64,000 nucleotides of DNA from Salticus scenicus (GCA_963930645.1 OZ005656.1:186507880-186571879), one strand, 5' to 3'; positions 45,346 through 58,047 are shown, counted from the first letter of the stretch. The notes: generated from the sequence alone by a model not told the origin. A program made the numbers and translations.

Positions 45346-46754
45346 GAACCGCTCGTCCATTGGTGGGGATGTCGGAGTCCAATGAGAAAACAGAACGTAC
45401 ACCATTATTTCCAAAATACAGATTTACTTTTAATGAAATATGTTCCTATGTACTTAACATATTGAAGCTGGCGAAAAAAACTTTCAAAAGTCCCACAGTT
45501 AGCAATACTTGACAGACTGTATAATAAAATTTTCTTAAGAGTGCCATGGAAAGTGGTTTATGAAATTGCCCCTTTGCAGAAGTGGCCTTTTAATAAAGGT
45601 TATTCAGCAAACTTAACTCTGGGAACAAAGTGATATTCAAATTTACATAATTTGTCTATATAGTTTTATAATATTTTAATGTTAGTTTGTTCCAACTTTA
45701 TGTGATTTTTAACAAGAATTTTTTTTTTTTTTTAATACACTGTAACATATTTTGCCGCTTAGCATCAGTCTCAGTGGAAAGAGATCGCTATTAAAATTTT
45801 CGTGCAGGAAATACAGATTCCAGTCTTTTTAATCTTAGTTGGGGTCAAAAAATGAAAAGTCAGTTTTATTTATAATTTTTTTTTTAAATCTATTTTTCTA
45901 TCTGTTATTAAAAACGCTTGTGCTCCTTTACTACAGTTTCATGTCATACATAGAAAATGATTTATTAAACTTGAAAATACACAAAAAAAAAAAAAAAAAA
46001 AAAAAAAAAGAAAACTGGGATTAGCACGATACAAAGTAATTGGCTCTTATAAAAAATATGAGTTTCCCAAATAACTTTAAATGCATTTTTTTTATTTTAT
46101 TATTATTATTATTATTATTTCAGTATTAATGAAAATAACACTGTCCCGCCAAATTCGATGGGTTTATTGTTCGGTTTCGGTTGACTAACACAAGTTGCAA
46201 CTAGGAGACAAAACATAAATAAACAAATGAAATAATAAAAATAATAATAACAATGCTCAGCCTTTTGACCAGCCTAACAAATTTTTCTCAGTCGATTGAC
46301 AAAATTGGAACAATTTATTTTTATTCTCTCATTTGGCTAACCAGTCGAATTTGAGGAAAATGAAAACTCTACCAATGAAACTAGTCATCTGGCAAGTTTT
46401 AGAGCCAAAACGGATCATCAGACGAAACACATTAAAGATACATGGTAAAATAAAACGACTTTTGTGTCTCATGACTAACTGGGATTGTCATGTAGTATTT
46501 TGATTGTTTAAAATTTTGTGCAAATTTGTCAGTGTACTAGGTAGGTACAAACGTCTAGTATCAGGTCTAAGTAAACGTCTAGGTACTACAAACGTCTAGT
46601 ATCACAAAAATCGTCTCTTGAAAAGTTTCAGTATTCCATTTTTCTGTGTGTACTTCTCACGATTGAATTTCAATTGCACCAAATCTTGGAGCTACCATAT
46701 ATCCTATCACAAGGGAAGAGTTCGGCGTACATGCAACTGTAATTCCCTTTGTAT

Positions 46755-46768
46755 TCAGGAGATGGCGC
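46755..46768 (+). promoter_or_regulatory. CTCF-like site, forward, weaker
   Basis: TCAGGAGATGGCGC matches the CTCF core CCASYAGRKGGCRS at 12 of 14 positions; AGATGGCGC is the form favoured in insects. The core runs left to right, opposite to the four sites downstream. Confidence 0.3.
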
Positions 46769-46798
46769 TACTAGCGCTGTGAATTTAGAGACTCTACA

Positions 46799-47040
46799 TG
46801 ATGAGAGACTGGACATTGATCCGCCATGTTTATTCAAGCTGTTATATGCTATACCATTACTCTCTGCAAAATTTCAAATGGCACTCTACAAGGCATTCTA
46901 AAGATAAATAAAATTGTTTTATCGAGATTTTAATTAAAAGAAATGTGTCTGACGCTGGTAAAATTAAATTTTGTTCTACGACGATCGACTGATTTTTGAA
47001 CGAACGTCCGCCATACTTGTTCAATGTCCAGTCTCTCTCT
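46799..47040. mobile_element. short foldback element
   Basis: GAGAGACTGGACATTGA near 46804 is repeated inverted near 47020-47036 (TCAATGTCCAGTCTCTC), and GATCCGCCATG / GTCCGCCATAC lie just inside both arms. The ~200-bp centre is AT-rich. Target duplication not clear. Confidence 0.5.
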
Positions 47041-47055
47041 ATCCAGGGTCCCTGT

Positions 47056-47522
47056 TAGAGATCTGGTGTACGATGAATTTTCTGAACTTTGGTGAAAATT
47101 GGAAAGCAGGAAGTGGGACCCAATCGTCGTATTAACTCACTTTTAAATATCTTTTTGTCTGTAATTATTGTGTTCCGGTCAATAATTGAGTATGCCAAGT
47201 TTTGGCAAAAGTTGGTAATCTCAAAAACGATTCTAACGGTTTTCTTGAAAATTGTTGCATAATTCTATTTTAAATATCCTTTCTTATATATTACATGGTT
47301 ATTACAGGAAAATCAAGTCATCCTGCTTAGGTCAGTTTTAGATCTCAGAATTTGATGTTTCAAAAAATAACTCTACCCTTTTTTTTTTTTTTTTTTTTTT
47401 ATTAACTCGCTGTGTAAACTTTGTTTTACATGTCTTTACACTTGTATTAAGTTTCTCTTACTGGAAAAATTTTAAATTTCTACTTCGTTAGATCAAATTT
47501 ATGTCTTCTGATTATATTATCT

Positions 47523-47556
<34 letters not shown>

Positions 47557-47610
47557 CATACAGTACGCGTAACAGTGAGTAATGGAAGTCGTGTGGTTGT
47601 TTCACACCAG
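47056..47610 (+). mobile_element. F2-family copy, 5' truncated
   Basis: Begins within the family at CTGGTGTACGATGAATTTTC and continues collinear with 42783-43740 (GAAAGCAGGAAGTGGGACCC, ACATGGTTATTACAGGAAAA). It has a T-run and a 33-bp A-run expansion and ends GAGTAATGGAAGTCGTGTGG, TTGTTTCACACCAG. About 200 bp of the interior near 47115 is also missing. Confidence 0.65.
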
Positions 47611-48365
47611 ATTTTTTTTTTTTTTTTTCTCTCTTTTCACTGACTTTTTTTTTCTTTAAATAAATAAATAAACCAATTTAAGAATTCATTGAGTAATTAT
47701 GTTAAAAACACTTTAAACACACATAAAATTAAATTTTATTTAAAAGATGTTAAAAAAATTTATCCGAAGCTTTTCGCTTTAATAGTAAAGTAGTTAATTC
47801 TTCTTTTTAGAAATAATTTATAATTCATTGAGTATGAAAACATTTATCACGGTAAGAAATCATATAACTTTTTCTCAATGTATGAGTTTCTTTTTCTTTT
47901 TCATGATTTTTCTAATGTCTCAAAAATTGGCTTTAATAAGGCACAACTTAATAACAAATTTCGGAAAATTATGATTTATAAATATCACTTTTTAGAATCT
48001 TTAAATACGGTATTACGTCAAAATATGAAGAAATACAGTCCTGTTACACGCATTTTCATACGTAAATTCTGTAAATAAAAAACATTTCATAGCTAGAAAA
48101 TTTATAGTGTTTGAGGAAAATAATCAAGTTAAACAGTTTTGATCGCATATTATGATATTTATAATTTACATTTTTATATGCGTAAAATATCATTTCTAAG
48201 ATTTGAGTAAATTATTATTCTAATTTCTAATTGTATCAAATTGAACATTTATTAAGAGTTACTAATTCTATTATTCGTTTGCGGCATTAATCACAGATCA
48301 TTTACGCATTAATCTGTTTTTTAGTTGTTTTTAAATACAAGTAAATAAACATATTTCTGGGAAAC
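47611..48365. other. AT-rich non-coding stretch
   Basis: T runs at 47612-47655, then plain AT-rich sequence. No gene recognised. Confidence 0.4.
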
Positions 48366-48367
48366 TA

Positions 48368-48381
48368 CTGCCATCTAGTGT
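48368..48381 (-). promoter_or_regulatory. CTCF-like site 1, reverse
   Basis: Reverse complement ACACTAGATGGCAG matches CCASYAGRKGGCRS at 13 of 14 positions. The 15-mer TACTGCCATCTAGTG (48366-48380) recurs exactly at 52589 and 55330, while the flanking sequences differ. It is therefore not obviously part of a repeat copy. Confidence 0.5.
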
Positions 48382-48799
48382 AGATTCTTACCATTTTGTT
48401 TCCTTTTGTAGTTTCCTTTTTACCCGATTACTTTTCTTCATTTATAAAATAAAAATAACAAACTGTATATAATATATGTTTCATGATGAAAATTTGAATA
48501 AAATACATTATGTATCTGACAGTTATATATCATTGAAATCAATAAAAAGGATCATTGATATAAGTATACAAATGCTTAGTGAGGTACATAATCTACGTTC
48601 AAAAACATTTTAATGTGATTGATTGAAGGGCAGACTTTTTATTGGATTTTTATTCATGAATGTTAAGCATCAATATTTGTGGAAATGCGGTTATAAATGC
48701 AAATTTGAATTTACTTTCTGTACAACCAAAAGAATCTCTTCTTAAAAATTTTAGACTAACTCAAATTTTAAGAACTGGGCTATGTAAAGGATAGATACA

Positions 48800-49308
48800 C
48801 ACTGTAAAAATTTTCGCCGTAAGAAAACGGTTATTTGAAAGGCAGTTTTCTGTCCATACGTTTGACCATATTTTTAGATAACGGTTTTTTAACCACATTT
48901 TGATTTTATTGTTAAGAGACCGTTAAATAAATCAAATAAATCAAAATTACACACTAAATACAACACAAAATACAAGAATTTTACTATTTATCTTACAAAT
49001 ACAGTTCTTCTTTTCTTTTTTTGGACAAATGGACTGTACTGAATTACGTTTTATTTTACAAAAATGCTAAATCCAACCCACCATAAAAGAAATTTAAAAT
49101 ATCAGGGCTTCCAAAGAGTCAAACTAGAAGTAAAATTACGGTTAATTGACACCACTTCAATTAAATGGCTGTACAACAGTTTTTTTAGGCATGGTCTAAA
49201 GAAAACTTTGTAAATTAACGGTGTTTCTACTGTTTTCTAAATAAATGCTAAAGTGAAAGTAAAATAAAAGGTTAATAAATCATTATTTTACGGAAAATTT
49301 TTATAGTG
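48800..49308. mobile_element. CACTGTAAAAA-ended MITE
   Basis: The ends CACTGTAAAAATTTTCGCCG and, inverted, CACTATAAAAATTTTCCGTA form an inverted repeat of about 20 bp. The ~510-bp interior holds ACGGTTA/TAACGGT phrases near both ends (48847, 48894, 49137, 49217), a subterminal repeat pattern. No coding frame. Different family from the CACTGAG MITEs despite similar first bases. Confidence 0.6.
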
Positions 49309-52234
49309 CAATTATACAAAGATTTAGGGGGGGGGGGAAACTGTAAATCATTTTGGTGTTAGCTTACAACTTTTTTACAATTACATCTTGTAGCAATAAT
49401 TCGCAAATCTTACTATTACGAGCACTTTTGAGCAACGATGAAACAATTTAAAATAATTTTTACCATGTTTTTATTAACTTCTATTCTTGTTTGTTTGTTC
49501 GGTACAAATCTTGCAATCGAATTTTAACTAACTTCCCTACTAGCTAGACATTTGAAACTTTCACAGTAGCTCAGAACCCGATGACAACACAATACTTCGA
49601 AGTCTGACTTTCGAATTTTTGATTAGTTTTCTTATAATTAATTAAAATATGAAAATAATAACATCCTAATAGCGTTAAAATAGCCATTCAAATATTAGCT
49701 ATAATTTAATTGTTGCCAAAAAAAATTACGAGTTCCTTTTCTTTCGACATAAAAATAAATGCATTTAATTAAACGTGAACGTTAAAAAATTTTAAAAGGT
49801 TAAATTATGCATCTCACACAAATTGACGTCATTATCACTTTACAAATTTTGAATACACATTGATAAGAGCTCTATGATATGAGTATTATTAATTTAAATA
49901 TGCATTAAAATATTTTATGCATGGTGAATTGATGGAAATCCTTCATGATTTTGCATTGATTTAAATATATATATATATATACATATAAAAAGGAAAATAA
50001 TATTGAAGAATAATTATTTTGTTCTTAATTGAGTAATTGCTTTTAAATTTTTTATATTTATTAATTTTACTGATATATGCATATATACTCATGCTATTAA
50101 ATTCGTACTGAATAGAAATTTTTTTTTTTTTATCATAAAAAAATTAATAACTTTCATTATATTTCACTGAGTACTAACATTTATATATATCTATGATTTT
50201 TTTTTTTTTTTTCTGTATTTAGTTTAAAAAGTTGTTTAACTCTGTTTTGTTTTAAAATACAATAAATTACTCTTAGATACAAGTAAAAATACAAAGTGTA
50301 GTTTCTTGAAAAATAGTTTTTCTGAAACCTTTATAAAGTTTGTCTTCAAAGTCTATTGATTCTTCCGTTTTACATCTAACTCATTTTAACGGAAAAGTAT
50401 TTACTTTTCTACTATTATAAACTTTATTTAAAAGTATTATTATGCCTCAGTGATATTACCTACAAACTGATTTTTAATATGATTATATATATATATAATA
50501 TCCATATGGTTCCTGTTCTGGTCGTGGCAGGCTGGGTGAGTGTTGCCGGCGTGAAACTAGTTTAACCCCACAGTCAAGTCTGAAGTTATGCCGCCTGCCT
50601 CCTTCCTTCCTATCTTGTGTTTCTTAGGTTATTTTTTCATTAATTTTGGTAAGTTTATGGTTTTGAGTTACTTTTTTGAGTTACTTGATTTGTTGTGTTA
50701 CTTTATTGATTCGTTTGTTTTGCAGGCTGTTAATTAATTGATCTTGTTTCTTTACATTAGTGTATTTCATCCACTGATATTTTTTTTTTTTTTTAAATTC
50801 TTATTGGTCATTGGTGTTTCAGTGATCTTGTATCTGTTGCTTGACTTCTACTATGCTTAGTAGATCATCTTTATTATATATATATATATATATAAATGAT
50901 AGATATTTTAACCTTAATTATTTAGAATTTAATACATATACGTGTCAAAACCAACACAACAAAAATAAAACTGATTGTAACACATTGCTAAAACTAGCAA
51001 AAAAATGTTGCGATACATGTTAAGATCCAATAAGAGACAAAAACAATATAAATTACTTACGCCCACTTGAGTAAAAAAGGACCATTAAATATAATAACGG
51101 AGAAAATAAATAAAGGACTACAGAAATAATAATTTGAATAAAAAATGGATTAATAATTGAAAAAAGAATGCTTAAAAATAGATGCATTATCTCATCAGGA
51201 AGCATGTACTTCATAAAGCTGTGAAAGCTGCAACGATTTCGTAAATATATATATATATATATATAAATTTTTCTTTCTTTTTTTTTTTTTTTTTTTGTTA
51301 CCCTTTCATGTGAGAGATCTTGATTCAACATTTATGGAAATACGTAATAATTTTTACTCATGCATGCATATCAACCACTTTAGGTAAAAATGGACGTGAA
51401 AGTTAGATTTTTCGAGTTTGATTCATATTCATTCATTATACTTTTTAATAAAACTAATTCTATGTAAAATATGAACTAAAAAAGAGGGAAAACTCTTTTT
51501 TGTAATAACACAATTTTAGATTGTAATAACACAATTGATTTCTAACCTTAGACAAACTGGAAAAAAAAAAAAAGTAAAGAAAAAGAAATTAATTTTAAAT
51601 ACATGTTTGTAAGTGCCCCTTGTTAATATTAGTAAGAAAAGGGTAAGATTCAATCTGTAGTCATCGAAAAAGTATCACCCTCACTGATTGTAAATAATAA
51701 AATATTATACAGTAGTTTAATTTTTTTACCATTTTTGAAAGATTACAAATTGGGTAATACTGTATACATTATTACTACTTGCATAAATTTTTCACTATTT
51801 ACATGTCTAATTATACACATAAAAATATTTTCATAATGTCACACCAGTCGCATTTTCTCACCCCACTCCCACTCCCTCCCTTTCCTTTCTCTAATTTAAA
51901 AAACACAGTTTAACTCTGTTTTGTATTATTATAAAAAGTTACTTTCATTTTTCCCTTTTTTTTTTTTTTAATGGAATCATCAAAGATTCCACAAAAGGAT
52001 TCTTTAACTAATATTAAACATAAAATTTTATCTTGCATAATTCTTAAATTTGAGACAAATTATTCAAACTTCAGTCCCAAATAACTTAAACATAACTATT
52101 TATGCATTGAAGATACACAAATACTTACCTTTGTTGGTATCGTTTATTGTATTAACTCGTAATCGTTATACCTATTTTTTCGTATAACAGAAAATAAATT
52201 TGACTTTCAATTAAAAATATTAACAAAAGAACAT

Positions 52235-52267
<33 letters not shown>

Positions 52268-52588
52268 AAAAAGAAAAAAAAACATGCGTTTTTGCTCTAT
52301 AAAGTATTATAGAACAAATATTTTTAACCTTTTAAGTTTTAAAGTTACTTTTAAATCAAATAATGTAATTTTCGTCTTTACATTTTACAATCATGAACTT
52401 TGATGGAAAAATACTTAGAGTTTTTTCGATGTATATTTAACTCCATCTTCTCTTTATATATCTAATGCAGGTATACTGAAAGCATATATATTTTGAAGTC
52501 ACTTTACTGACAATTTGTAAATATTGTGTTTTATTTTTAACAAAGTAGTGCATTTTTGACATGCAACTTTATGTAAGTTATGGGGTAC
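49309..52588. other. repeat-poor AT-rich stretch
   Basis: Holds an 11-G run at 49327, (TA)n at 49970, 50480, 50875 and 51245, and A/T runs. One less AT-rich island at about 50505-50620 (TTCTGGTCGTGGCAGGCTGG, GCCGGCGTGAAAC) is unexplained. No exon or mobile element recognised. Confidence 0.4.
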
Positions 52589-52590
52589 TA

Positions 52591-52604
52591 CTGCCATCTA
52601 GTGC
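52591..52604 (-). promoter_or_regulatory. CTCF-like site 2, reverse
   Basis: Reverse complement GCACTAGATGGCAG, 13 of 14 positions of the CTCF core. Same orientation and same 15-mer as the sites at 48366 and 55330. Confidence 0.5.
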
Positions 52605-52981
52605 ACACTTGTACAGCTTAATTTACGATGAGACATCGTTTGACAATGTCTTTTTTGATTGTTTTGAAAATACTATTATAAGAATTTTCTAAAGATTGAT
52701 AGATTGAACTTATTCAAAGGCATTTTAAAAACAATTTAAAAATCACAGGTTTTTAAATAAATATCTACATGAAAGACTTTGCTTTCAAGCTTTAATTATA
52801 TAAATTGTTTTAAAAAATCTTTTTTTTTTTTTTTTTTCGAATTATAGAGAATGATTTTTGGAAAACGGATTTATACTCAAGGGCTTTATAATTTCGTCGT
52901 TATTCATCAATTGATTATTATGCAGAACAAGAGTTCGTTACTTTTAATTCAGCAAATTAAAATGAGAAGCTCCACGGAAGT

Positions 52982-53364
52982 ATATATCTGTACTGATAAG
53001 TATAAAGGATTTAAGTCCAAAAATGTGTATTTTGAGTTAAGTCAGACTCAGAAAAAATTCTCTATCGACTGGTATAAAGGATTTAAAACCATGGCATTTA
53101 GTCTTTGAGAAAATCAATTGGTGAAAAAAGATTCAAGTCAGAAATTTAGCATTAATCTTTTGTATAAAATATTTAATTCATTTTTTTTCCTTTATTAAAT
53201 GAAGGTTGACAATCACTGAATGGTATAAAGTGTATAAATTAACATCATCCCTTTTTCCTAATCGATTCTTTTGATTAGTTTTCAGTTAGTTTAACTTAGT
53301 TTTCGTCTCCTGAAAAATCTAGAATATGGACTTAAATCCTTTATACTTATCAGTACAGATATAT
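52982..53364. repeat. 37-bp perfect inverted repeat around a ~309-bp loop
   Basis: ATATATCTGTACTGATAAGT and its continuation to AAGTCC (52982-53018) recurs exactly inverted at 53328-53364. A partial direct copy of TGGTATAAAGGATTTAA occurs at 53071. Probably a small foldback element; no coding capacity, and the 85-codon frame here is chance. Confidence 0.75.
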
Positions 53365-53410
53365 TAGAAAAAAATTCATCTGTTTTTGAATACAATATTC
53401 AATCAATGTT

Positions 53411-53730
53411 CCTGATGAGTGCTGCGTATTGTACGTTTGCAATATTTAGATTTTTATTTATTTATTTCTTTTTCTTTTTATTATTATTTTTTGTTTTTTT
53501 AATTAAATATTCAATTTCTTCATTTGATGATTTTTATTTCTTCCTGTGGAATCTTTGGAAAGATTTTCATATTTATGTAGATAGATATATAGATATATAT
53601 CCGATGAGAGTTGAGTATTATACGCTTTCATTATTTGGATTTTTATTTTTTTTTTAATTATCTTCCATTTCTTCAGGTGATATTTTTCATTTCTTCCTGT
53701 GGAATGTTTGAAAAAGCTTTTATATATAAT
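53411..53730 (+). repeat. diverged tandem duplication, about 190-bp period
   Basis: GATGAGTGCTGCGTATTGTACG...ATTTCTTCCTGTGGAATCTTTG at 53413-53560 is repeated as GATGAGAGTTGAGTATTATACG...ATTTCTTCCTGTGGAATGTTTG at 53603-53712, with a low-complexity T-rich centre that differs in length. Confidence 0.65.
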
Positions 53731-53772
53731 AATTGCCTTTGATAAAAGTATAAAAATTTTATGGCAAATTTC

Positions 53773-53814
<42 letters not shown>

Positions 53815-54060
53815 TTTATTAGCTTTTAAATACCTTTTGATTTGTATAAAACTTCACATCCACATGTAATTATTTATTGATTAATTCATCTTCATTCTTG
53901 GTGCTTGATCATTATAATGATGAATTATATAAATGTATATATATTAAACAATTAGAAAATTTTAATTGAACTCAGAGAATAATTTAGTTTCTGATTTATT
54001 TGTCAATTTCGAAGAATTTTAATAACACTTCAAATATTTTTCAAAACATTTTCCTATATA
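53731..54060. other. AT-rich stretch with a 37-bp T run
   Basis: T run at 53775-53811 and AT-rich sequence. Nothing else recognised. Confidence 0.45.
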
Positions 54061-54252
54061 TTAGGGGGACCGGAAATTATGTCGTTTTGAATTAAAATAC
54101 TGACATCGGAAATTTATCCTGGATAAAATTTAAGATATTCTTAGGTAACTTATAAGATGTTTTTTTGTAAAGTACCATGTAAACACTGTTAAACAAAAAT
54201 TTCCGGTTTCATTTTATTAATTCAAAACGACATTATTTTCCGGTCCCCCTAA
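54061..54252. mobile_element. mariner-type MITE, 192 bp
   Basis: The ends are inverted repeats of about 38 bp starting TTAGGGGGACCGGAAA and containing GTCGTTTTGAATTAA. The element is bordered by TA on both sides (54059-54060 and 54253-54254). TTAGG..GGAAA...GTCGTTTT termini are characteristic of mariner-family elements. No transposase. Confidence 0.82.
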
Positions 54253-55329
54253 TAGTTCATTGTTTAATATTCATATTATAAAAAATATGTATGCCTATTT
54301 ATGAAATTATTATTATTATTATTATTATTTTGTGATTTTTACTGAAATTTTAATAGCAATGTCTGTTTTTATTGTTCATATTTTATGTACATGAAATATC
54401 AATTTTTACATTTATTTATTGTATATGCTTTGGATGCTATAATTATATGATCCAATAAACTAGAAATACATATTCCAATGTACCAGAAATATGTGTCCCA
54501 ATACATTATTTCTGAAAAGCAAAAATAAATAATTTAATAAGAATTTTATTTATAACTAATAAAAACCTATTTTTAAATTTATTTGTTTTGATTTTTGGTG
54601 CAAATTTTGAGTTAAAATAAAAACTTCAGAATAATAAATTAAATAACATTAACTAAGAAATATCAAGATAATTTAACTCGCGGCTGTATTTTAAAATGTC
54701 ATTCCTTTTTCTTCTTTTAGATAAAAAGAATGCAAAAATATCTGGCATATAAATTAACAAATTGAGTTAACAAATTGCGCACTGACTAAAAATTTCATGC
54801 AAATATGCTTTATCAACTCTATCATTCATAAAATCATTGCTGTTTTAGATTATGTATGTTAATATTTTTTTTTTTCTTCTGAAAATTATACGGGACGTAC
54901 CAACTGTCAAAAGAGGCAAAACTTTAGAGTAAAATTCAAATTTAATATTTAGAGCAATGAAAAAATCTATAAAATCTATAAATCTATAAAGTATATTTTC
55001 AATATGAAAATAAATTTATTACATGTAGTTCTTTTGCTAAAATAGTTTTCCAGAACTTTTTACTACATAATTTGCCATTAAAATACATTTTTTACCGATG
55101 ACTCCAACAAAATTTTCATTCAAATAATTATTTTACAATTATTTATTTAGGATATTGCATGATTTACTTACTGCTATTGAAAAAGTCACTTTTGTCATCT
55201 ATTAAATCGATTTGACAAAAATTAAAGAATGGTGCAGAAATTTTTAAATTATGTTTGTTATCAATCATTTATTCTCTATGTATTTGTAATAAACAGTTTT
55301 GTTATCTTTTTAGCAAGTTTTGGAAATAG
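54253..55329. other. AT-rich non-coding stretch
   Basis: (ATT)n at 54307-54328 and otherwise plain AT-rich DNA. No gene or repeat recognised. Confidence 0.45.
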
Positions 55330-55331
55330 TA

Positions 55332-55345
55332 CTGCCATCTAGTGC
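55332..55345 (-). promoter_or_regulatory. CTCF-like site 3, reverse
   Basis: Reverse complement GCACTAGATGGCAG, 13 of 14 positions of the CTCF core. Third exact occurrence of the shared 15-mer (55330-55344). Confidence 0.5.
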
Positions 55346-57031
55346 TAAAATTTCTTAATTTAATCATTTGTCACAAAATACGTGAAAAGGAAATTGAAAC
55401 ATTAATTTAATAATGTATTCTGTAAAGTTTATTTTATCACTTTATGAATCACACGAAAATTTTTTATGCACGTTGGGAAGGGATACAAGGAATAAAAGAG
55501 CTTCTTACATAGTAGAACATAACATAAATGTACGTTTATTTCTAACAGTACGCTGCGTTTATAATCAACCCGAATGCATTTTATCAAAATATTTAAAATA
55601 AAATAAAATACATTTAAGTGACATTTCACTAATTTTTTAAGATAAAAGGCATTTAAAATTATAAATACGTATTCAGCATGTAAAAAACTGTAATTGTCAT
55701 GGTTTAAACATTTTCTTTAAATTTTAAGTAACTTTTACGCATCAGAAAAAAAGCGAATAAAATTGTTCTAGCTCATTGCTAATGCAAAACAAAAATTCAA
55801 AATTGTTATTATTATAATACCAAATATACGGTATTGCATTAAATATTTAACAATAATCCATTTTGTAATATTTTTAATATAAATATTGATTTATTCATGC
55901 CTGGAGGATACGGATTCGATTTTCTTTTATTATATGTTCATTCAACAATGCATTTGTAAATATCTGTTTTATTTTTGTTTTTCGTTCTTGTTTAGAGCGT
56001 ATTGATATACATTGCGAATGCTGTAATTAAGATATTATTGGTTTATAGATAATTTCTCATATTTACAAGTGCTTGTATTTAAAATATTATAATCCTTACA
56101 ATTATTAATGCAGTGTCTTTTTTAATGTTATATCGTGTCATTTTCTTTTTACAGTTAATGTACTTTTCTACTGTTTTCCTAATTTTTTCATTGCATATTT
56201 TGTTCATTTTCGGCATTAATTTAATACTTAACAAAATTAAGCAGATCTGGTTATAAATAAAACTTCTTGAAGTTTAATTTTTCATTTATTTATTTTACAT
56301 ATGCTTTTTTAAGATAAGAACTTTTATATTTTATTTATTACAAAGTAAAAAACTAAAGTTATTAATTATACAACTATAAGTTAAAATAAGTTAACTTACC
56401 GCTACATACATATTTAGTACAGATGTTTCAAAAATTAAAAATTTAGCTAACATTTTTATGTACATGACATTGTTCCCAGAACAAAATTGTTTTTTATTTC
56501 ATCAAGTTTAATTTTATTACTAAATGCAATAAACAGACTTATAACATAAGTAAATATTTTACGAATAATTTTTGAAGTGTCAAATAATGTAAAAAGTTTT
56601 ACAAAATATACAATTTTGTTCTGTTAAATTTTTACGATTTTGAACGATTGTAAATAAAATTATTATTTGTACGATTAATTTTTCAAAACATTTATATTTT
56701 TAGTGTGGATATAATTTAAAGAATTTCTAATTTTTAAACTCATTTTATTAAATTTTCTAAAATTTAAGCTATACCATTTTTTTTTTTTTTTTTTTCGTTC
56801 GACGTTCATAAGATCTTTTAATATATTATTTATTTATAATTTTATCTTTGCATTAAAAGCACATCTAAAGTCTGTTTTTTTTATAAATCAGCCTCTAGAA
56901 CTAAACAAGAATTTTTTTTCCAGAATTTATCCAACGTTTTCTTTTTGCATTTTTATTATTTAAAATTCAATTATAACTTAACAATACAAACTATTTATCT
57001 TTACGACAAATAAGTAAATATCAGGGACAGT
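55346..57031. other. repeat-poor AT-rich stretch
   Basis: No mobile element, exon or RNA gene recognised. Short overlapping open frames on both strands at 55413-55629 lack domains. Confidence 0.4.
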
Positions 57032-57045
57032 GCGCCATCTGGTAA
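57032..57045 (-). promoter_or_regulatory. CTCF-like site 4, reverse, weaker
   Basis: Reverse complement TTACCAGATGGCGC matches CCASYAGRKGGCRS at 12 of 14 positions, with the AGATGGCGC core favoured in insects. Same orientation as sites 1-3. Confidence 0.38.
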
Positions 57046-57869
57046 CGGTAAAATTTGTCATAAGGTCGAACGGAAATGGTACCATTGAGAATTTAACAAT
57101 TGCAGAAGTTAAATATGAAATACATTATTTAAGTGAACAATAATGCATATTCTTAAATTATTTTTACAAAATCCATCAAATACTATAAATTAATTTTTAT
57201 TTACATTTAAAACAATCATACCATCTCCTAATTCAAAAAAGATAATTAAGTCTCAATGAATATGTTTATCTCAAGTTATCTTTTCTTTTTCCTCTTTTAT
57301 TAGTGTCTTTCCATTGCACGATTGGACAATTTTTAATGAAATTAAAATTACACAAACCATTTGAATGTTATTATTAGGCAATGTTAAAAGCGGAAGCAAA
57401 TTTAATTAAAAAGTAATAAATGGTTATTATTATTTTTTTTATTATTATTTAACATTGTTATCAATTTAAGTTCCCAGCAAATGAATGCTGAATTTAAATG
57501 AAATAGGAAACAATAAATGAGAAGAGGGGGGAAAAACGAAAAACGAAATTAATTAAATTGATTTTAAAAGCAGATTTTTTTTTTTTCTTTTGTAAATAAT
57601 TCTCAAAATGATATTGACTTTTTGTGCTTTCGCGGAAATTTTCGACTTTTGGTTTGCGACCACGTTTTGCGACCACCTGAACACGAGTTGAATATTTTTA
57701 TTAAATGTCTCAGAATTTTCGATATAAAATTTTAATTTCTAAATTATATATTAGACTTCCGTAGCCTCTGAACGACTAATCAAACAAATTGCAATATATT
57801 CTGAAACTCTAATATGGAAATGTACGCAGCAAGTGGGAGGAAAAAAATTGATTGTACATATAATTTCAC
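57046..57869. other. AT-rich non-coding stretch
   Basis: No gene recognised. The repeated GCGACCACGTTTTGCGACCACC at 57657-57677 is a short 14-bp direct repeat. Confidence 0.4.
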
Positions 57870-58047
57870 ATATTATTAAGGATTAAAAGAAATACAAGTT
57901 ACTATGTAGCCATTAAAAATTTGGAATTTTGTTTATCAATTATAATAATAATGCGCACTTTAGAATGTAAAACATTATTATGAATTATAATTATATGAAA
58001 ATGCTTATTATTATTATGCAATTACAATAAAAATGCTTATAACAGAC

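Larger units (their letters stand above)
44665..46652. mobile_element. 2-kb non-autonomous element with TACACACAG ends
   Basis: The ends TACACACAGGAAAA and TTTTTCTGTGTGTA are inverted copies. The first and last ~300 bp are full of short related phrases such as AGCTGAC, TGACTAG, GACTAACCA, CTGACCAG and GTCGAC. On the right, ACAAACGTCTAGTATCA occurs twice (46548 and 46590). Clustered subterminal motifs are typical of transposase binding regions. It contains a tRNA-like module (45000-45075), a SINE (45234-45345), A/T runs and no transposase frame. Confidence 0.5.
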
